DNA of 64,000 bases, taken from positions 43,863,998 through 43,927,997 of the forward strand of contig NC_071391.1 of NCBI RefSeq assembly GCF_022682495.2, in the 5' to 3' direction. Under the pieces are notes generated by a model, which had not been told where the DNA came from, did not search any database, and saw nothing but the letters and a program-made list of their open reading frames with translations. The position numbers and the translations under genes are program-made. This stretch comes from Desmodus rotundus. Taxonomy: Eukaryota; Chordata; Mammalia; Chiroptera; Phyllostomidae. This document shows, in pieces, positions 22,926-35,900 of this stretch (positions are counted from its first letter, which is position 1; the number at the start of each line of letters is the position of its first letter).

Positions 22926-23236
22926 ATTAGTTGTACCTTCATTTTATTCATTTTTATCAGTTCTGGTTCTGGTGAATGGTTTAAAAAGGAACAAACATTT
23001 CTCATAGGAAGTGGAGAAATTAAACAATCATGGAGGTGTGAGTGTTATCCGGTGAAAGACTATAATTGAAGAGTACCATCTGTTAACCTCCATGTTCTTC
23101 CTGCCTCCTAGTTGCTGATAACATGTTATGGACACAATTGTACCACCATTATGTCAGGAAGGTTTCCTCATCTGGCCTGCCTAGGTCAGGAACAAAAACT
23201 GATAATTAATTGGTGGACCCATAAAACTCAATGCCG

Positions 23237-23432
23237 TTGCCCTGACCAGGTAGTTCTGTTGGTTAGAATGTTGTCCCAATACACCAAGTTTGTGGGTTCC
23301 ATCTCTGGTCATGGCACAAAAATGAAGCAATCAATGAATGCATAAATATGTGGAACAACAAATCAATGTTTCTCTCTCTCTTCTCTCTCCCTCTTTCTCT
23401 CTCGCTAAAATCAATCAATGAAAAATAAAAAT
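23237..23432 (+). mobile_element. Divergent VES-family SINE
   Basis: 'TTGCCCTGACCAGGTAGTTC' through 'GGGTTCCATCTCTGGTCATG', then a CT-rich stretch and 'AATCAATGAAAAATAAAAAT'. The orthologous position in the second unit is 48895-49095, so insertion preceded the duplication. Confidence 0.8.
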
Positions 23433-23950
23433 ATTCAATTGTGTTGTGGAAACATTTTTTAAATAGGCTCAGAATTTTTCTAAATAGCAGCTCTTTATAG
23501 CTTCTAATTAGAAAAAAGAATATTTTCTAAAATGTCATTTTTACATTTCACAATGACAGCTGCTACCATTCAGCTCAAAGTAACAGAGCTGTAACACCGA
23601 TCACACTCTGCATTATAAAGGGCAGGTACCCAGGTTTGCTGGATCATGATTATTCTTAGTAAGTAGTTTAGGACATGAACATAAGATAAGCTTAACTAAC
23701 AGTTATAGAATTGAATTAAAATTCTGAGTATTCAGGCAAGCTGTTGAATGTATCATGAGAATTCACATTCTTATTATTCAAATACTCTAGCTAGAATAAT
23801 TTCAAAGGAATAAAACACAGTGATTGAGTGCCCAGCTGGTGTAGGTGCTAGAACATACTGAGGCATTAACTTCCCAAGTGCACCATTAGGTGGCATTGTT
23901 CTTAAGTTTCTGTTCTGCTTTTTTTGTTTTGTTACCACTCCTATGAAGTT
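23433..23950. promoter_or_regulatory. 5' flanking region of TRIM5-like copy 1
   Basis: Unique sequence alignable to 49096-49795 in the second unit. No strong TATA box is visible, in keeping with other TRIM5 promoters. The second copy differs by the MITE insertion at 49529. Confidence 0.5.
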
Positions 23951-23951
23951 A

Positions 23952-23965
23952 ACTTTCATTTCTCT
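23952..23965 (+). promoter_or_regulatory. ISRE-like element, TRIM5-like copy 1
   Basis: 'ACTTTCATTTCTCT' fits the interferon-stimulated response element consensus AGTTTCNNTTTCNN with one mismatch (C for G at position 2). It lies about 120 bases before the exon 1 splice donor. The same position in copy 2 carries 'ACTTTCGTTTCTCA'. TRIM5 is interferon-inducible in other mammals, so ISGF3/IRF binding is a reasonable inference, not shown here. Confidence 0.55.
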
Positions 23966-23969
23966 TCCT

Positions 23970-24084
23970 TTCCCTGTGGAGAGCTCCTCCATTGAGAGCT
24001 GAACTCTGGCTTGGTGAGTGAATCTCAACCAGTCCTACACCTGATCTTCTCCACTGAGTTTAGACTCCTCTGCTTCTTCTGAAG
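23970..24084 (+). other. TRIM5: Non-coding exon 1 of TRIM5-like copy 1 (5' limit approximate)
   Basis: Aligns closely with the second unit at 49810-49913 and ends at the splice donor 'CTTCTGAAG|GTAAGTGG' at 24084/24085, a near-consensus site. No ATG in good context opens a long frame, consistent with the untranslated first exon of TRIM5-family genes. The transcription start is not defined by the sequence. Confidence 0.6.
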
Positions 24085-24959
24085 GTAAGTGGGCCAGTTT
24101 CTGAGGAGAAAAGGAGGCTTTGAGGGAACAGATTGAATGTATTTGGTGTCTATAATTGTGGTTCTGAGCTTCTCTGCTTTTGTGTGTTTTTGCTGAAGTG
24201 GCAGAAGAGGAACACTGAGTCTGGGGAAGAGTGACTTTTAAAGAAGTGAGATTTAAAAGAGCAGATATTTATTTGTTTCTTGGGGAGATCATTATTTCTC
24301 CAGGCTGTGTTATCCTCATCTTCTTCCCGTTCTGTAGTTTTGATTTTCTACCTTGTCAATGTGAAACAGAATGCTCTTTTTCCTCCCAGCCAGATAATCC
24401 CTTCTTTTTTTTCTCCAGTGATGTCTGTGAGATGGAGCCTTGTTTTCCCTCATCATAAAGCAAAAGCTCTTGGTAAGGCCAGCTGAAATGAGAGCCCTTA
24501 TCTGAATGCATGTGTGAGAGACAGGGTGTTAGGGACTTACCAGGAATCACCTTTAGTTGCTATGGTTGTACTCTTGTCCTGGTTACAACTTTTGGGAAGC
24601 TGTGCACAATCTTTCTGACAAAGGCCAGCCCTTTGGCAAGTCTGATGAGAGAGCCTGGATGATCAGGTTGCTGCCCATTTCTGTAGCTCTCATGTGGTTG
24701 CTGGTGTCTTTGGGGACCAGGCACAGTGCCTTTGTTCTCCCCTGAGTGCCATGGCTTTCTCTTACCACAATACACCCCATCACCTTCTGGTGCTCTTTTC
24801 TGATTTTGATATTTTTCTTCATCATCTAGATGTACCATTCCATTGTTTTTTACTTCAACACCTAACTCAATTTTCCCTTACAGTAAGCTAAGGTATGGAT
24901 TTAGTTATTTTTCTGGGGAGAAAAAAAAACCCCTCCATTCTTTTTCTTAGAATATTTTT

Positions 24960-27900
24960 AAAAATTTTTAGAGTTGATATTTAGTTTCAAAGGTACAATC
25001 TCATGATTACACATTTATATAACCTTAAAAAAGAGATCACTCTGATACTTCTAGTACCCATCTGACTCCATATATAGTTAATACAATTATTGACTATATT
25101 CTGTATGCTGTACTTTATATCCCCTTGACTATTCTGTAACTACCAGTTTGTACTTCTAAATCCCTTCACCTTATTTTCCCATCATCCCCCCTCCAATCTG
25201 GCAACCATGGACATGTTCTCTGTATCTCTGAGTCTGTTGCTGTTCTTCTTGTTCATTTATTCTGTCTTTTTAGATTCCACATACAAGTGAAATCATTTGG
25301 CATTTGTCTTTATTTGTCTGACTTATTTCACTCAGTAAAATACCCTGTAGGTCCATCCATATTGTTGCAAAAGGAAAGATTTCACTTTTTTATGGCTGAA
25401 TCATATTTCATTGTATATATGCACCACATCTTTATCCATTCATCTTTTGATGGACGCTTTGTTAGCTTCCATATCTCAGCTATTATAAATAATTCTGCAA
25501 TAGACTTATACATTATATGTCTTTTGGATTTAGTGTTTTGGGTTTCTTCAAATAAATACACAGAAGTGGAATTATCGGATCCTTCTTTGTCAGTTCTTAT
25601 AGCCTTTATATTTAAGTCTATTTTGTCTGGTAGAAGTATTGCTACCACAGCTTTTTGTTTGTTTTTATTTTCCTTTCAGTCTGTATGTCTTTTGAGCTGA
25701 AGTGAGTCCCTTGAAAATAGTATATGTAAGGGTCAGTCACCGTATATCTTTTGATTGGAGCATTTAATCCATTTGTATTCAAAGTAATTATTGATAGATA
25801 TGTATTACCATTTTACTATTCCTAATTTTTTCTCTTTTTATTCTTCTCCTTAAAGGAGGCAATTTTTTCACTTGTAATGCTGATTGGGTGGCAATGAACT
25901 TCCTTAGCTTTTTTTTTTTTCTGGGAAGCTCTTTACCTCATCTTTAATTCTAAATGATAATTTTTGCTGGGTTGAGTAAGAATGGATGTAGGTTTTTGCT
26001 TTTCATCAGCACGAATATTCCAGGCTAATCTCTTCTGGCCTGCAAAGTTTCTATTGAGAAATCAGCTGGCAGTCTTATGGGAGCACCCCTGTAGTTAACT
26101 AACTGCATTTCTGTTGCTCCTTTAAGATTCTCTATTTGTCTTTAACATTTGGTATTTTAATTATGATGTGTCTTGGTGTGGGCCTGTTTGGGTCCATCTT
26201 GGTTGGGACTCTCTGCGCTCCCAGACTTGTACATCTAGTTTCTTTACCAGGTTAGGAAAGTTTTCAGTCATCATTTTTTCAAATAGGTTTTCAATTTTGT
26301 TCTCTCTTCTTTTCTGGCTCTCCAATTATACAAATGTTGTTATGCTTCAAGTTGTCCCAGAGACTCCTTATATTGCATTATCCTCATTTTTTTGGATTTT
26401 TTTTCTTTTTGCTATTTTGATTGGGTGTTTTCTGCTTTTTTTAAACTTCCAAATCACTGATTTTATCCTCTGCTTCATCTACTCTACTATTGATTTCCTT
26501 TAATGTATTCCTTATTTTATTTAGTGTATTCTTCATTTCTCACTCTATCTTTTTTTGTTTTCTTTTTGTGTGTCCTATCTTTTTGTTTTAAGTTCTCATT
26601 GAGATCATCTATTCTTCACCTAACCTCACTGAGCAACCTTATAACCAGTGTTTTGAACTCTGCATGTAGTAGATTCTTTGTCTCCATTTTGTTTAGCTCT
26701 TTTTCTGGAGTTTTGTTCTGTTCTTTCATCTGTGATGTTTTCTTGTCTCCTCATTATAACTGCCTCCATGTGTGTGTTCCTATGTATGAGGCAGAGCTGC
26801 TATGTCTCTCCAGCTTGGTAGAGTGGCCTCATAGAGTAGGAGTCCCATAGCGCCCAGTGGCTTAGCCTCCTCTGTCACCTGAGCTGAGCACTCCGGCTGC
26901 ACCCTTCATGTGAGTTGTGGGCTTCCTCCTGTTGTAGTTGAGTTCTAACGATGTTGAAACATGAATGGGAGGGATTACTCCCAGGCTCATAGGATGGAAG
27001 GACTGGCTGTGACTACTGTGACGAATTTTCTGTGCTGGGGACACCCCATTACCAGGACATTTTTCAGCAGGGCTCAGGTACCCACCGAGTGCATCCTTGA
27101 ATGTGTTGCTTGTGGAGGTGGTTGGGTGGTGCTTCAGCATGGTCTGAAGCTGTCCACTGGGTATACTGTTTCTGGGGCCTCCTGGCAGGTACTGGCCAAG
27201 ACCAGCTGCCACCTGTGCCCTGCAGTGGGCCACCTGGCATGAGCTACAAAGAGATCTGCAGATGACTGCTACTTGTGCTGGACTGGAGATACCTGAGAGA
27301 GTCCAAACTGTGAACCAAGGCTAGGTGATGCTTTTCCCAGGACTGTGTCATCTTTTCAAGTGGTACAGGGTACACAGAAGTCAGATGTTGCTCATTGGAG
27401 CAACAGATTGTTGCTTCCATACAGATTGTTTCTATGGAAATGCCTCGGGATCAGGTTGGGTGGGGCCAAAAGTTGTTTTGGGTGGGGTTTCAGGGAATCA
27501 CCAGGGCTGGGTGAACAGTGTTAGCCACATTTATGGATACTCAGATATGGTACCCATCTGCCAGCTATGTCAGATGAAGGCACAGCAAAGTAACAGCAGC
27601 TTCTGCCAGCACTTCTGTTTGGGCGAAACCTGCTCCTTCTCCCCTCATCCTGAAAGAAAGACAATTCATTTCCTCCTTGTATGTCCCTGGCGCCTTTGGA
27701 GCTGCTGCCCCCATGCTGGCCCTCAGAGGTAGTGAATTCAGATAAGTTTGTGCATGGGCCCTTTTAAAAGTGGAAACCTGGGACTCCAGGAACCTCCATC
27801 TCAATCAGCCAATATCTCCTCTGCTGTTCACAACCAGAAGTTATGGGTAGTTCTCTTCCTGCTACTAGAACCCTGGGCTGAAAGTTCTGGTGTGGGGCTA

Positions 27901-28175
27901 GGACCCCCAGTTCCTCAGAAGGGACCTCTGAAGCTGAGAGTTCCTGGCAATTTTTATCTGCCACATGTGGGTGTGGGACCAGCCCATTCTGCATCTCCAC
28001 CCCTCCTACCAGTCTCCGTGTGGCTGCTTCTTTATAGTCCTAGTTGTTGAACTTCTGTTCACCTAGATTTCAGGCAATTCCGAATGATGGTAGTTCTGTA
28101 GTTTAGTTTTAATTTTATGCCACTGTGGGAGATGCGAGCACCATGTGTACCTACACTGCCATCTTGACTAAAAGT
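24960..28175 (-). mobile_element. L1 with large internal ORF2 deletion
   Basis: On the minus strand, a 5' UTR beginning near 28170 ('AGTCAAGATGGCAGTGTAGG') and ORF1 remains lead to the ORF2 start. The endonuclease region ('VAILLPDKIDLNIKA') then joins directly, near 25600, to the extreme ORF2 C-terminus ('KDEWIKMWCIYTMKYDSAIK'). Most of the endonuclease and all reverse transcriptase are missing. A 3' UTR follows to about 24960. The same deletion junction is present at 51420-51440 in the second unit, so it predates the duplication. Confidence 0.85.
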
Positions 28176-28189
28176 CAAAAGAACTCCAT

Positions 28190-29290
28190 GTTAATTTCAC
28201 CTTTGATCATTTTGTACCTTGATATCTCTTTTACACATGTTTTGATGCGTATTTTCCTTTTCTCCTCAGTTCAGAGGTCGGGAGTCTGTGCCTTATACAT
28301 GCACCATGTCCATATCTGATCTACATTAATTGGCTCCTCAGGGGTTATCAGAAGTCCCAAATACAGGAAAAAATAAATTTTTACAAATGTTGAACATATT
28401 TTAGTAAAATCACAAGAACGAGTGCATATACCTGTGGTATAAACTGTATTAACTTCTATCGAACCTACAATAACTATTAAGTACCTACAAAAATTATATA
28501 ATTATATATCCAGACATGAAAGAGAAAGTAAACATGCAGAAAGAGAAGGGTTTTATAAAACAGAATAAAAATTACTCTGTTATAAATGTAAAACAAAGAA
28601 ATAACAACAATAATAAAAAGGGTTAATACAGGGAAGGTATTCATAAAACACTGGTAAAAAATCTTTGCAATTTTAAATAGATTTCAGATTAGGTCTCAGT
28701 GTGGGAAGATGATTTTGAGTAGAGTGTTCAAGGAAATGATGAAACCTGTCCTAAGTGATTAAGAATCATAAAGGTGGTGAGAGTGTGTTGCGGGGAAGTT
28801 AGGCTGAGAGGGTGAAAAAATAGAAGGGGATATGTAATGTAACCTAACTGGACCATGATAAAGTTATTTGCTGACAGGGGGCTTCTTACCTGTTCTGTGT
28901 ACAGGGAAGAACCCCATACCAAACCCCACTATTTAGGTATCTCATTTACTTAAAACAGACCTAGATAGAATTCTGGGTGGAACTCGGTCTTATAAATTTT
29001 GTCCTCCCCTTTGTGGAGGGAAACACAATTAACATTGCTACCTGAATCTGTGTCTTCAGGCTGCAGCTCCTTTTCCTTAAATACATGCTTTTTATTCTTT
29101 ATTACCCTCTAAAATTAATTTTGGTTTGCCTTTTAGACTCCACCTTGCTGAGGATAGACAGACTCTGGGGATAGGAGACAGTGCCCACTGGCATGGTTCT
29201 TCAGTTGTGCTCTCAGTGATATCTTTTACAGATACAGGAGGTACTTTACTCCTGTCACCTCATTTTTTAAAAAGAAACCAGACTAAGTAG
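28190..29290. other. Unique intron 1 sequence shared by both TRIM units
   Basis: Aligns with 54425-55750 of the second unit apart from the LTR inserted there. No exon-like open frame or splice-flanked block was recognised. Confidence 0.5.
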
Positions 29291-29295
29291 ATATG

Positions 29296-30055
29296 TGTGA
29301 AACAGTAGTAGGTGGTTAGATAGGTATGAGCAGAGTAGGAATGATGGACAAGGTGCCGAGGGTCACAAGGGTGGAGAGCCCAGGCTGCCTAGCAAGGGCA
29401 AAACTGCTATCTCTTGCACAACCACTCTCTAACTCCTAGAAATGACATCTAGGCCTCAGGCATGTTTCAGCTCCAGATTGGCAGCAAGTACAGGTGGAGT
29501 GATGCCATAGCTGACATCTGGACCAGCTGCAATGACTAATGACCCCCCTCCTCTAGTGCTGACCCATATGTGGAAAACATGACAGTGAGGAGACACACTG
29601 GGAAAGATGGTAAATATTCTGTTGAGATCCTCCCCTGAGAATTCAGAAAAAAACCTTACATACATGTTTTCGGAACTGAGGATCCAGTGAGGCTCACTCT
29701 CTATGGAGCAAGACTGAAGATTTCCTCACCCCCTTGTTTTCTAGAGCTCTCTCTCCCCACCCCCCCAGACTGCCTGAACCTTTTGTTCTTTTCCCTTCTT
29801 TCACTGTGGAAGGCACATTCTCTTTCTCTCTCTCTCTCTCTCTTTCTCTCTCTTTCTCTCCCCACTAAGCTCCAAGGGCCCTACTTTTGCTTCTGTAACT
29901 TGTTTTCTGAGCCCCATTCTATGGATCACTTCTTCTACCTCTGTGATTTTCTAAACAAACTTGTCCTTATAATTTGGGTCTTCATTCTGAATTCTTTTCC
30001 AGAACCCAAGTACCAAGTTTGCTGAACCAAGGTCCCAATTGACTCCCCTGGTTAA
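29296..30055 (+). mobile_element. Probable solo LTR in intron 1 (copy 1)
   Basis: The 3' end shows typical LTR R-U5 wording: 'CTTCATTCTGAATTCTTTTC', 'TGAACCAAGGTCCC' and 'GGTTAACA', followed by 'ACTGGTGC', which could be the start of a primer-binding site. A CT microsatellite lies within. The copy at about 55755-56515 in unit 2 is orthologous. The 5' limit is uncertain. Confidence 0.5.
29820..29862. repeat. (CT)n microsatellite
   Basis: Almost pure CT/TTTC repeat, expanded to about 130 bases with interruptions at 56189-56322 in the second unit. Confidence 0.9.
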
Positions 30056-32467
30056 CAACTGGTGCTGTTTTTGCTGCTAACCAAACAACCCTTGTTTATG
30101 TAAGCCTAATAATTACAAAGGACTGATTATCTTGTAAAAGCCTGTGAGCACAACTTCTAAGAGCCTAAATAAAATGCAGTTGTATATAATACACCTTACA
30201 CCTTACACCTTACACATACACCTTATATGAGATCAGACCTGATGTTCACCCTTTGTTCCCATATATCTAACTCCCTTCCTGTCCTTTTACCTCATGGTAT
30301 GTCTCATTCTCATCTCCTGCTCTCCATTTTTTTTTCTATCTCCTTGTCCTAGAAGCTATCATCATCTCTCCCCTGGGCAATGGTGCATACATCCTACTCA
30401 TCTTCCAAATTCTACTGTCAAAGTATAAATGTTAAAACTTGTAGAGAATTTTTATAAAAATTTATTTCAGCCAAACAGAGGATGCACCTGGAAGCAAGAT
30501 CTCAATAGACTTTGAAAATGCTTCTTAGAAAAGCAGTTCGCAGTTTCTTTTATGCATTTGGAATGAAGAGGGATAGTAAGAAAGATTACATGAAAGTGAG
30601 AAAGAAGGCAGAAATTGGATTACAGGATAGTAAAGATTATGTGCTCTTTTGAGGGTAATCACTCTTTTGAGAGGTCTGAAAATGGATCATTTCAAAAGTG
30701 TGCTAAACCTAAATGCACAAACACAGTGGACAGGGCTTGCTTAAGGCAAAGATAATCCTTTGAGTAAAGAAGTTATATGCCTGGGTGGTGACTTGTCCAA
30801 TTAGGAATTTTTGATCAAATCACCCCATGAGGTAATTATCCAGAGAACCCTTCTTTCAGCTACTCCCACTAACATTTTACAGCCTACAAAGATCAGAGCT
30901 AATTATGTCCCTTGTGTTCTCTGGTGGGAAAATATGGATAATTTTTTTTTTTTTGCTCCTTGAAATGAGTCCCTAAATGTTACATATTGGGGAAATGCCA
31001 TATATCATGGTCACTAACAGGCTCGTATGATATCAAAGGCCTGGCAATTTTCTGCACACCTGCTACCCTGCCATTTCCAAACTCAGATGAGGAGATATAT
31101 CTCTTCTACAAACAGATCATTCCCTATACCTAACACATTTTTTTCTCTTCCTCAGTTTTATCTTCTCAAGTGGTCAATTCAACCCTTGTATTTTCAAGTT
31201 GGAATTGTTGGATAATCCTTTATCTTTTCCCATTACTGGATTTCCTAACAAATGCACATCTCTCTAGATTTAACATCAGCTCATTTGCATTTATATGGCT
31301 AATTATTTAATTTACTGTTCTTTCCAGGTGAATATCAAGGTCCTAGTGGTATAAGCATCTGTTTAGACTCATCTTTGTGTTTATGGTTATAACTCCAGTT
31401 GTTAGCATATAATTCATTGTCAATGATAGTTAGTTGAATGATGTTTCCTAAATTTGTGAGACTTTTCTCAAGACTGACATTAATTTCATCTGTGTTTCCA
31501 TATTTTTATGTATGTGAGTGGTGTGATCCTATGAGTATGTTTATACCATCTCTTTTCTCACCATCCATATACATACATATTTTTTGTCCCCTAACAATGT
31601 CCTTGGCTTATTTCCAGGCCAAGCTCAATATTCATTCTTTATAAATACAGGACTCCTAAAAACCTCCCAGCTGATCTGTATCCCTTCACCAGCAACCCTT
31701 CCCCCATTATTTTGGGTATTAATTGGGTCAATGATATTACCTCAATTTGTCATTAATAGACTCAGTGGAGTAGGAACAGATCACTGAAGGGGGCCTACAA
31801 ATTATTAGGTTCATTTCAACAGTGTATATTGAAGATGAATGATTTTTGTAATTCACTTACTATTTCTATGTACACATGTGATAAAGAGTTTACTCTTGTC
31901 ACATATGCAAACACATTATCACATATTCTGTCACGATAATATGAGAAGTTGTAAATGTGCAACAAGTGATGACAATGGTCAGACTGTAAATAAGCAAATC
32001 AAAGAAGGCCTTTCTGAAAAACAAACATGTCAGGAGGAGAGTGAGTCCTACTGATACCAGCGCTGCATGCTCAGAGAAGAGCTGGTGTAGAAGCCCAGAT
32101 GCAGAAGTGGTTTGGTGCTTTTGTCATTGAGGGTGTGTCTGGCGTAGGAAAGCAGTAGCAGGGGAGATGGTAGGTCACAAAAGGATCTTGAGAGAAAAGG
32201 CCTTAGGTCATTGTTTCACTCAGTAAAAGTAATTAAAAATAACAACAATTTCATATATAAGGTTGGAATTTGTCATTTAATATGAACCAGAAATAAAATG
32301 TTTGAAATTATTATGTTAAACCTTTATACCAGGTTTCCAAACTTGTTTCCTTGTTTCTATTTTTTTTTTTCCTTCAATTTTGGTTTCTGCCCACTTTGAT
32401 TTCTAAGCAATTAACATCATTTATTACTACCTTTCTTATTCTGCCCCCATTTAACCTTTCCCATCAG

Positions 32468-32954
32468 GCCTGGATCTGTTAGCAAGAGAACATTGGCCTT
32501 CAGGACAAGAAAGAGCAAGAAAGCAGCTGTAATGGCTTCCGGAATCCTGGTGAACATAAAGGAGGAGGTGACCTGCCCCATCTGCCTGGAGCTCCTGACA
32601 GAACCCCTGAGCCTGGACTGTAGGCACACCTTCTGCCAAGCCTGCATCACTGCAAACAACAAAGAAACTACGATAAGCCAAGAAGGAGAGAGCAGCTGCC
32701 CTGTGTGCCGAATCAGTTACCAGCCCGGGAACCTGCGGCCTAATTGGCATGTGGCCAACATAGTGGAGAAGCTTAAGGAGGTCAAGTTGAACCCAGAGGA
32801 AGAGCAACAGAGAGATCTCTGTGAGCGCCATGGAGAGAAACTCCTGCTCTTCTGTAAGGAGGATGGGAATTTCATTTGCTGGCTTTGCGAGAGGTCTCAA
32901 GAGCACCGTGGTCACCATACATTCCTCATGGAGGAGGTTGCCCCCGAGTACCAG
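32468..32954 (+). CDS. TRIM5: TRIM5-like copy 1, exon 2: 5' UTR end, RING and B-box 2
   Basis: The acceptor CCCATCAG ends at 32467; the ATG is at 32532 and the donor CAG|GTAACA follows 32954. The exon encodes residues 1-141. RING zinc ligands C15, C18, C30, H32, C35, C38, C56 and C59 are all present. B-box ligands C97, H100, C108, D111, C116, C119, H125 and H128/H129 are present, and the arginine in 'EHRGHH', which is important for TRIM5 higher-order assembly, is kept. Two changes are unusual: R31 where the family has G in 'DCGH', and W72 where 'RPNRH' is usual. Reading past the donor adds only a short non-homologous tail. Confidence 0.93.
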
Positions 32955-35900
32955 GTAACAGGATGGAGGAAACACAGGACAGAAAATAATACCTGATGGG
33001 AAATCTCTACTTTGCATTTGCCTCTAAGTACCTTGCCACCATAGGCTTGAAACCAGTGATCTCTTATTCTTATGCTCATCTTTTAAGGATTGAATGACAT
33101 TTCAGTGCATTTCAGAGAATTTCAAAATGATTAGCAGACTCAAAACAAGAAGTAGATATTTTTATAACTTGTGCTAATTCATGGAAGGTTGGTGTCTAAG
33201 CACAGCTGTCTTTGACCCTTTGGACAGGAGGGGTAAGTGGGCAGCTGGGTGGATGGAGACCTAAGTTCCTTCCTTACTATAGGGTCAGGTTTCGTCTTCT
33301 AGGACAAAGAGAATCAGTCTTCTCCTGATCTGGGAATGGTGTCTTTATCACCTGAATCTTAAAGAACACATTCACCACATCAGGTTTCTTTCAAGTCACG
33401 GATTGTAATTGCTGTTTCAGTTTCTGTGAACTCTAGTCTCTTCAGAGACTGGCCTGATTTCTTCCACACTTGTCCTCTATTCTGATGCTGAGAAAGCCCA
33501 AGGCTTGACTCTTTATAATTGCTCCCTTACAGGAGAAGCTCCAGGAAGCTCTGGACAGGCTGAGGGCAGAACAGCAGAAAGCTGAGAAGTTGAAAGGTGA
33601 CATCACAGTAGAGAGAACTTCCTGGAAGGTATGGGGAGATTCTTCCTGAGGGAGTTACACAAGAATCTGGGCTGGACCTTAGGTCATAGTCATAAGGAAC
33701 TCCCTTCCTCCTTGCCTCTGATTATTGATTTGTCCAGTCACTGATTAGCCATTCTTTATCCTGACAGGGGCAGGGCTGAAAATGAACCTGTCACAAATTA
33801 ACACAGATATTTTCAGGTTAGTGATTCTCATAGAGAGACTCTCTGGTTAGGATGGCTTGGGAATTCTGTGGTCATTTTTGTCATTATTTTAAGCTTTGAA
33901 CTTTTCCAAGGCAAGACAATTTCCAATGTCTCATGGTACTGAAAGTTTGGCTGAGGGTGGGGATAGGGGTCAGGAGTAATGCAGGAGGCACGACCATCCT
34001 GGGCAATTGTGTAAAAGGTGAGCCACATCCAGGTGTCCTATTTTGGCAGAGAGTTGACCTGACTAATGTAGACTCGAGGCCATTATTTTAAAATGTGATG
34101 AAGAAAAAGTAATAGGAAAAATCAGCCTCCCCAAGCATTGCTCTCCTGCTTCCATCTCCCTTCCCTGTGAGAACTTCCTAATCAAATATTTCTTTTTCTG
34201 GATCCCAGTCTCTGCCTAATTGCCTGAGTCCCTCTCTGTCTTTCTCATTCCTGAAGAATCAAATACAAAAGGAGAGCCATAGTGTCCTGGATTGTTTTAA
34301 AAAACTGCAAGGTCTCCTATACTGTGAGGAACAGAAGGAGCTGCAAAAGCTGGAGGAGGAGGAGGAATATGTTCTTCGTCACTTGGAACAGGCTGAGAGT
34401 GAGCTGGTTGAGCAAAGCCAGTTGTTGACAGAACTCATCTCAGAGCTGGAGCATCGGTTGCAGGGGTCAACGAGGAAGATGCTGCAGGTAAGACTTGGGA
34501 AGAAGCCCCAGCACCTGAACTTGATGAAAATGAAGACTAAACTTCCTGTTCTGTCTGCTGTGTTGGCTGTGCTGTTCCTGGTGGTGACACTGATGTTTCC
34601 ATGTTCTTGCAGTAACCTTTTCCTATAACCTTTTTCAGAGGTTATAGGAATAATTGTTTACATGAATAACAAGGGAAAATCTCATTGTTATTAATGTATC
34701 AATTGCAGTAAAAAATTTGACTATGGAGAAAAGATCCATTGTTTCTAATTATATTCTGTATACTCCTGCATCTGTGATCTAGCCTAGAACAGTTTTCAGA
34801 TACCTCTTTATGATCTAAGAGTTTTTATTTTTTTCATAGAATGAATTGAGATTTTCCTCCTCTTTCTGTATCCTTCTGATTAAATAATTATGAAAATTTT
34901 GTATTATTTATTCTTTAATTATTCAGTAGATTCACCATTGAAACCTTTTCATTCTAGGCCTTTCTTTTTAGAAATGTTTCAGATTTTTTTTAACTTGTAT
35001 TAGGTTTTCTTCCTTCCTTCTTCCCTTCTTTCCTTCCTTCCTTCTTTCTTTCCTTCCTTCCTCCCTCCCTCCCTCCCTCTCTTTCTCTCTCTTTCTTTCT
35101 TCTTTCCAGTCAGTATTTTTTTACAATGTACATCTTTGTAGAAATGTGTCCATTCTAAGTTGCCACACTTGTAAACATGAAGTTAGTCATTATAATCTCT
35201 TAGAATTTCTTTTATTTCTACAGTACTCACAGTAATTTCCCCTCTTTTATTCTTGATTTCGGTGATTTTCTCTTATTTTTGTCAGGTAATTTATGTGTGT
35301 TTAAATTTATTGATGTTTTAGAAGAATAAATGATATTGTTTTATTATCTATTTTTTAACCTTTTTATATCGATTTTCTCTTACATAGTTTCCTTGTGTGT
35401 GTACATGTGTATAGGACAAGTATTTGTGTGTGCTTGTATGTTGTGTGCATGTGTGCTTATTGTGTTTAATTTGCTGTTCTCTTTCTAGTTTCTTAATGTG
35501 GAAGTTTAGAATGCTGCTACGACAGAATCTTTTACGTTATAGTTTTTAATCATGTAAATGCATTTTAAACTTTCCCACACTTTTGGATTACTGACTTCTT
35601 ATTTTTATTGAATTTAGCTTATTTTCAGATTTCATTTGTGATTTCTTTGTAAACCCCTGGGATATTTGAAACTCTCTTTTTAAATTTACAAACACTTGGT
35701 GATTTTTTACGGTTTCTTCTGCTGTGTATTTTATATTTAATTTCTTTCTAATCAGAAAACATAGTTTAGTATTTAAATCTATTATATATATTGACACTTG
35801 CTTTATTGCCTAAAATACTGCATGTCCAAAATTATTACATGAATTTGATTTAAAAAGTGTGTTGTGCATTCACTGGGTGACAGGGTGTGTAGATGACAGT

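Larger units (their letters stand above)
24085..32467 (+). other. TRIM5: Intron 1 of TRIM5-like copy 1
   Basis: Runs 8.4 kb from the exon 1 donor to the acceptor 'CCCATCAG' at 32467. It contains a deleted L1 (24960-28175), a probable LTR (29296-30055), a CT repeat and unique stretches. These unique stretches align with intron 1 of copy 2 (49914-58845) and, in their second half, with the ghost unit at 16500-18803. About 30440-30960 may be another old LTR, shared with copy 2 and absent from the ghost unit. Confidence 0.6.

Noticed and set aside
32493..32531. Upstream in-frame extension of TRIM copy 1
   Set aside because: It would need a TTG start; the ATG at 32532 has a good context and aligns with the MASGIL start of the family.
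32451..33017. Minus-strand frame of 188 codons opposite TRIM exon 2
   Set aside because: Shadow of the RING/B-box exon, also seen opposite copy 2, with no family match.
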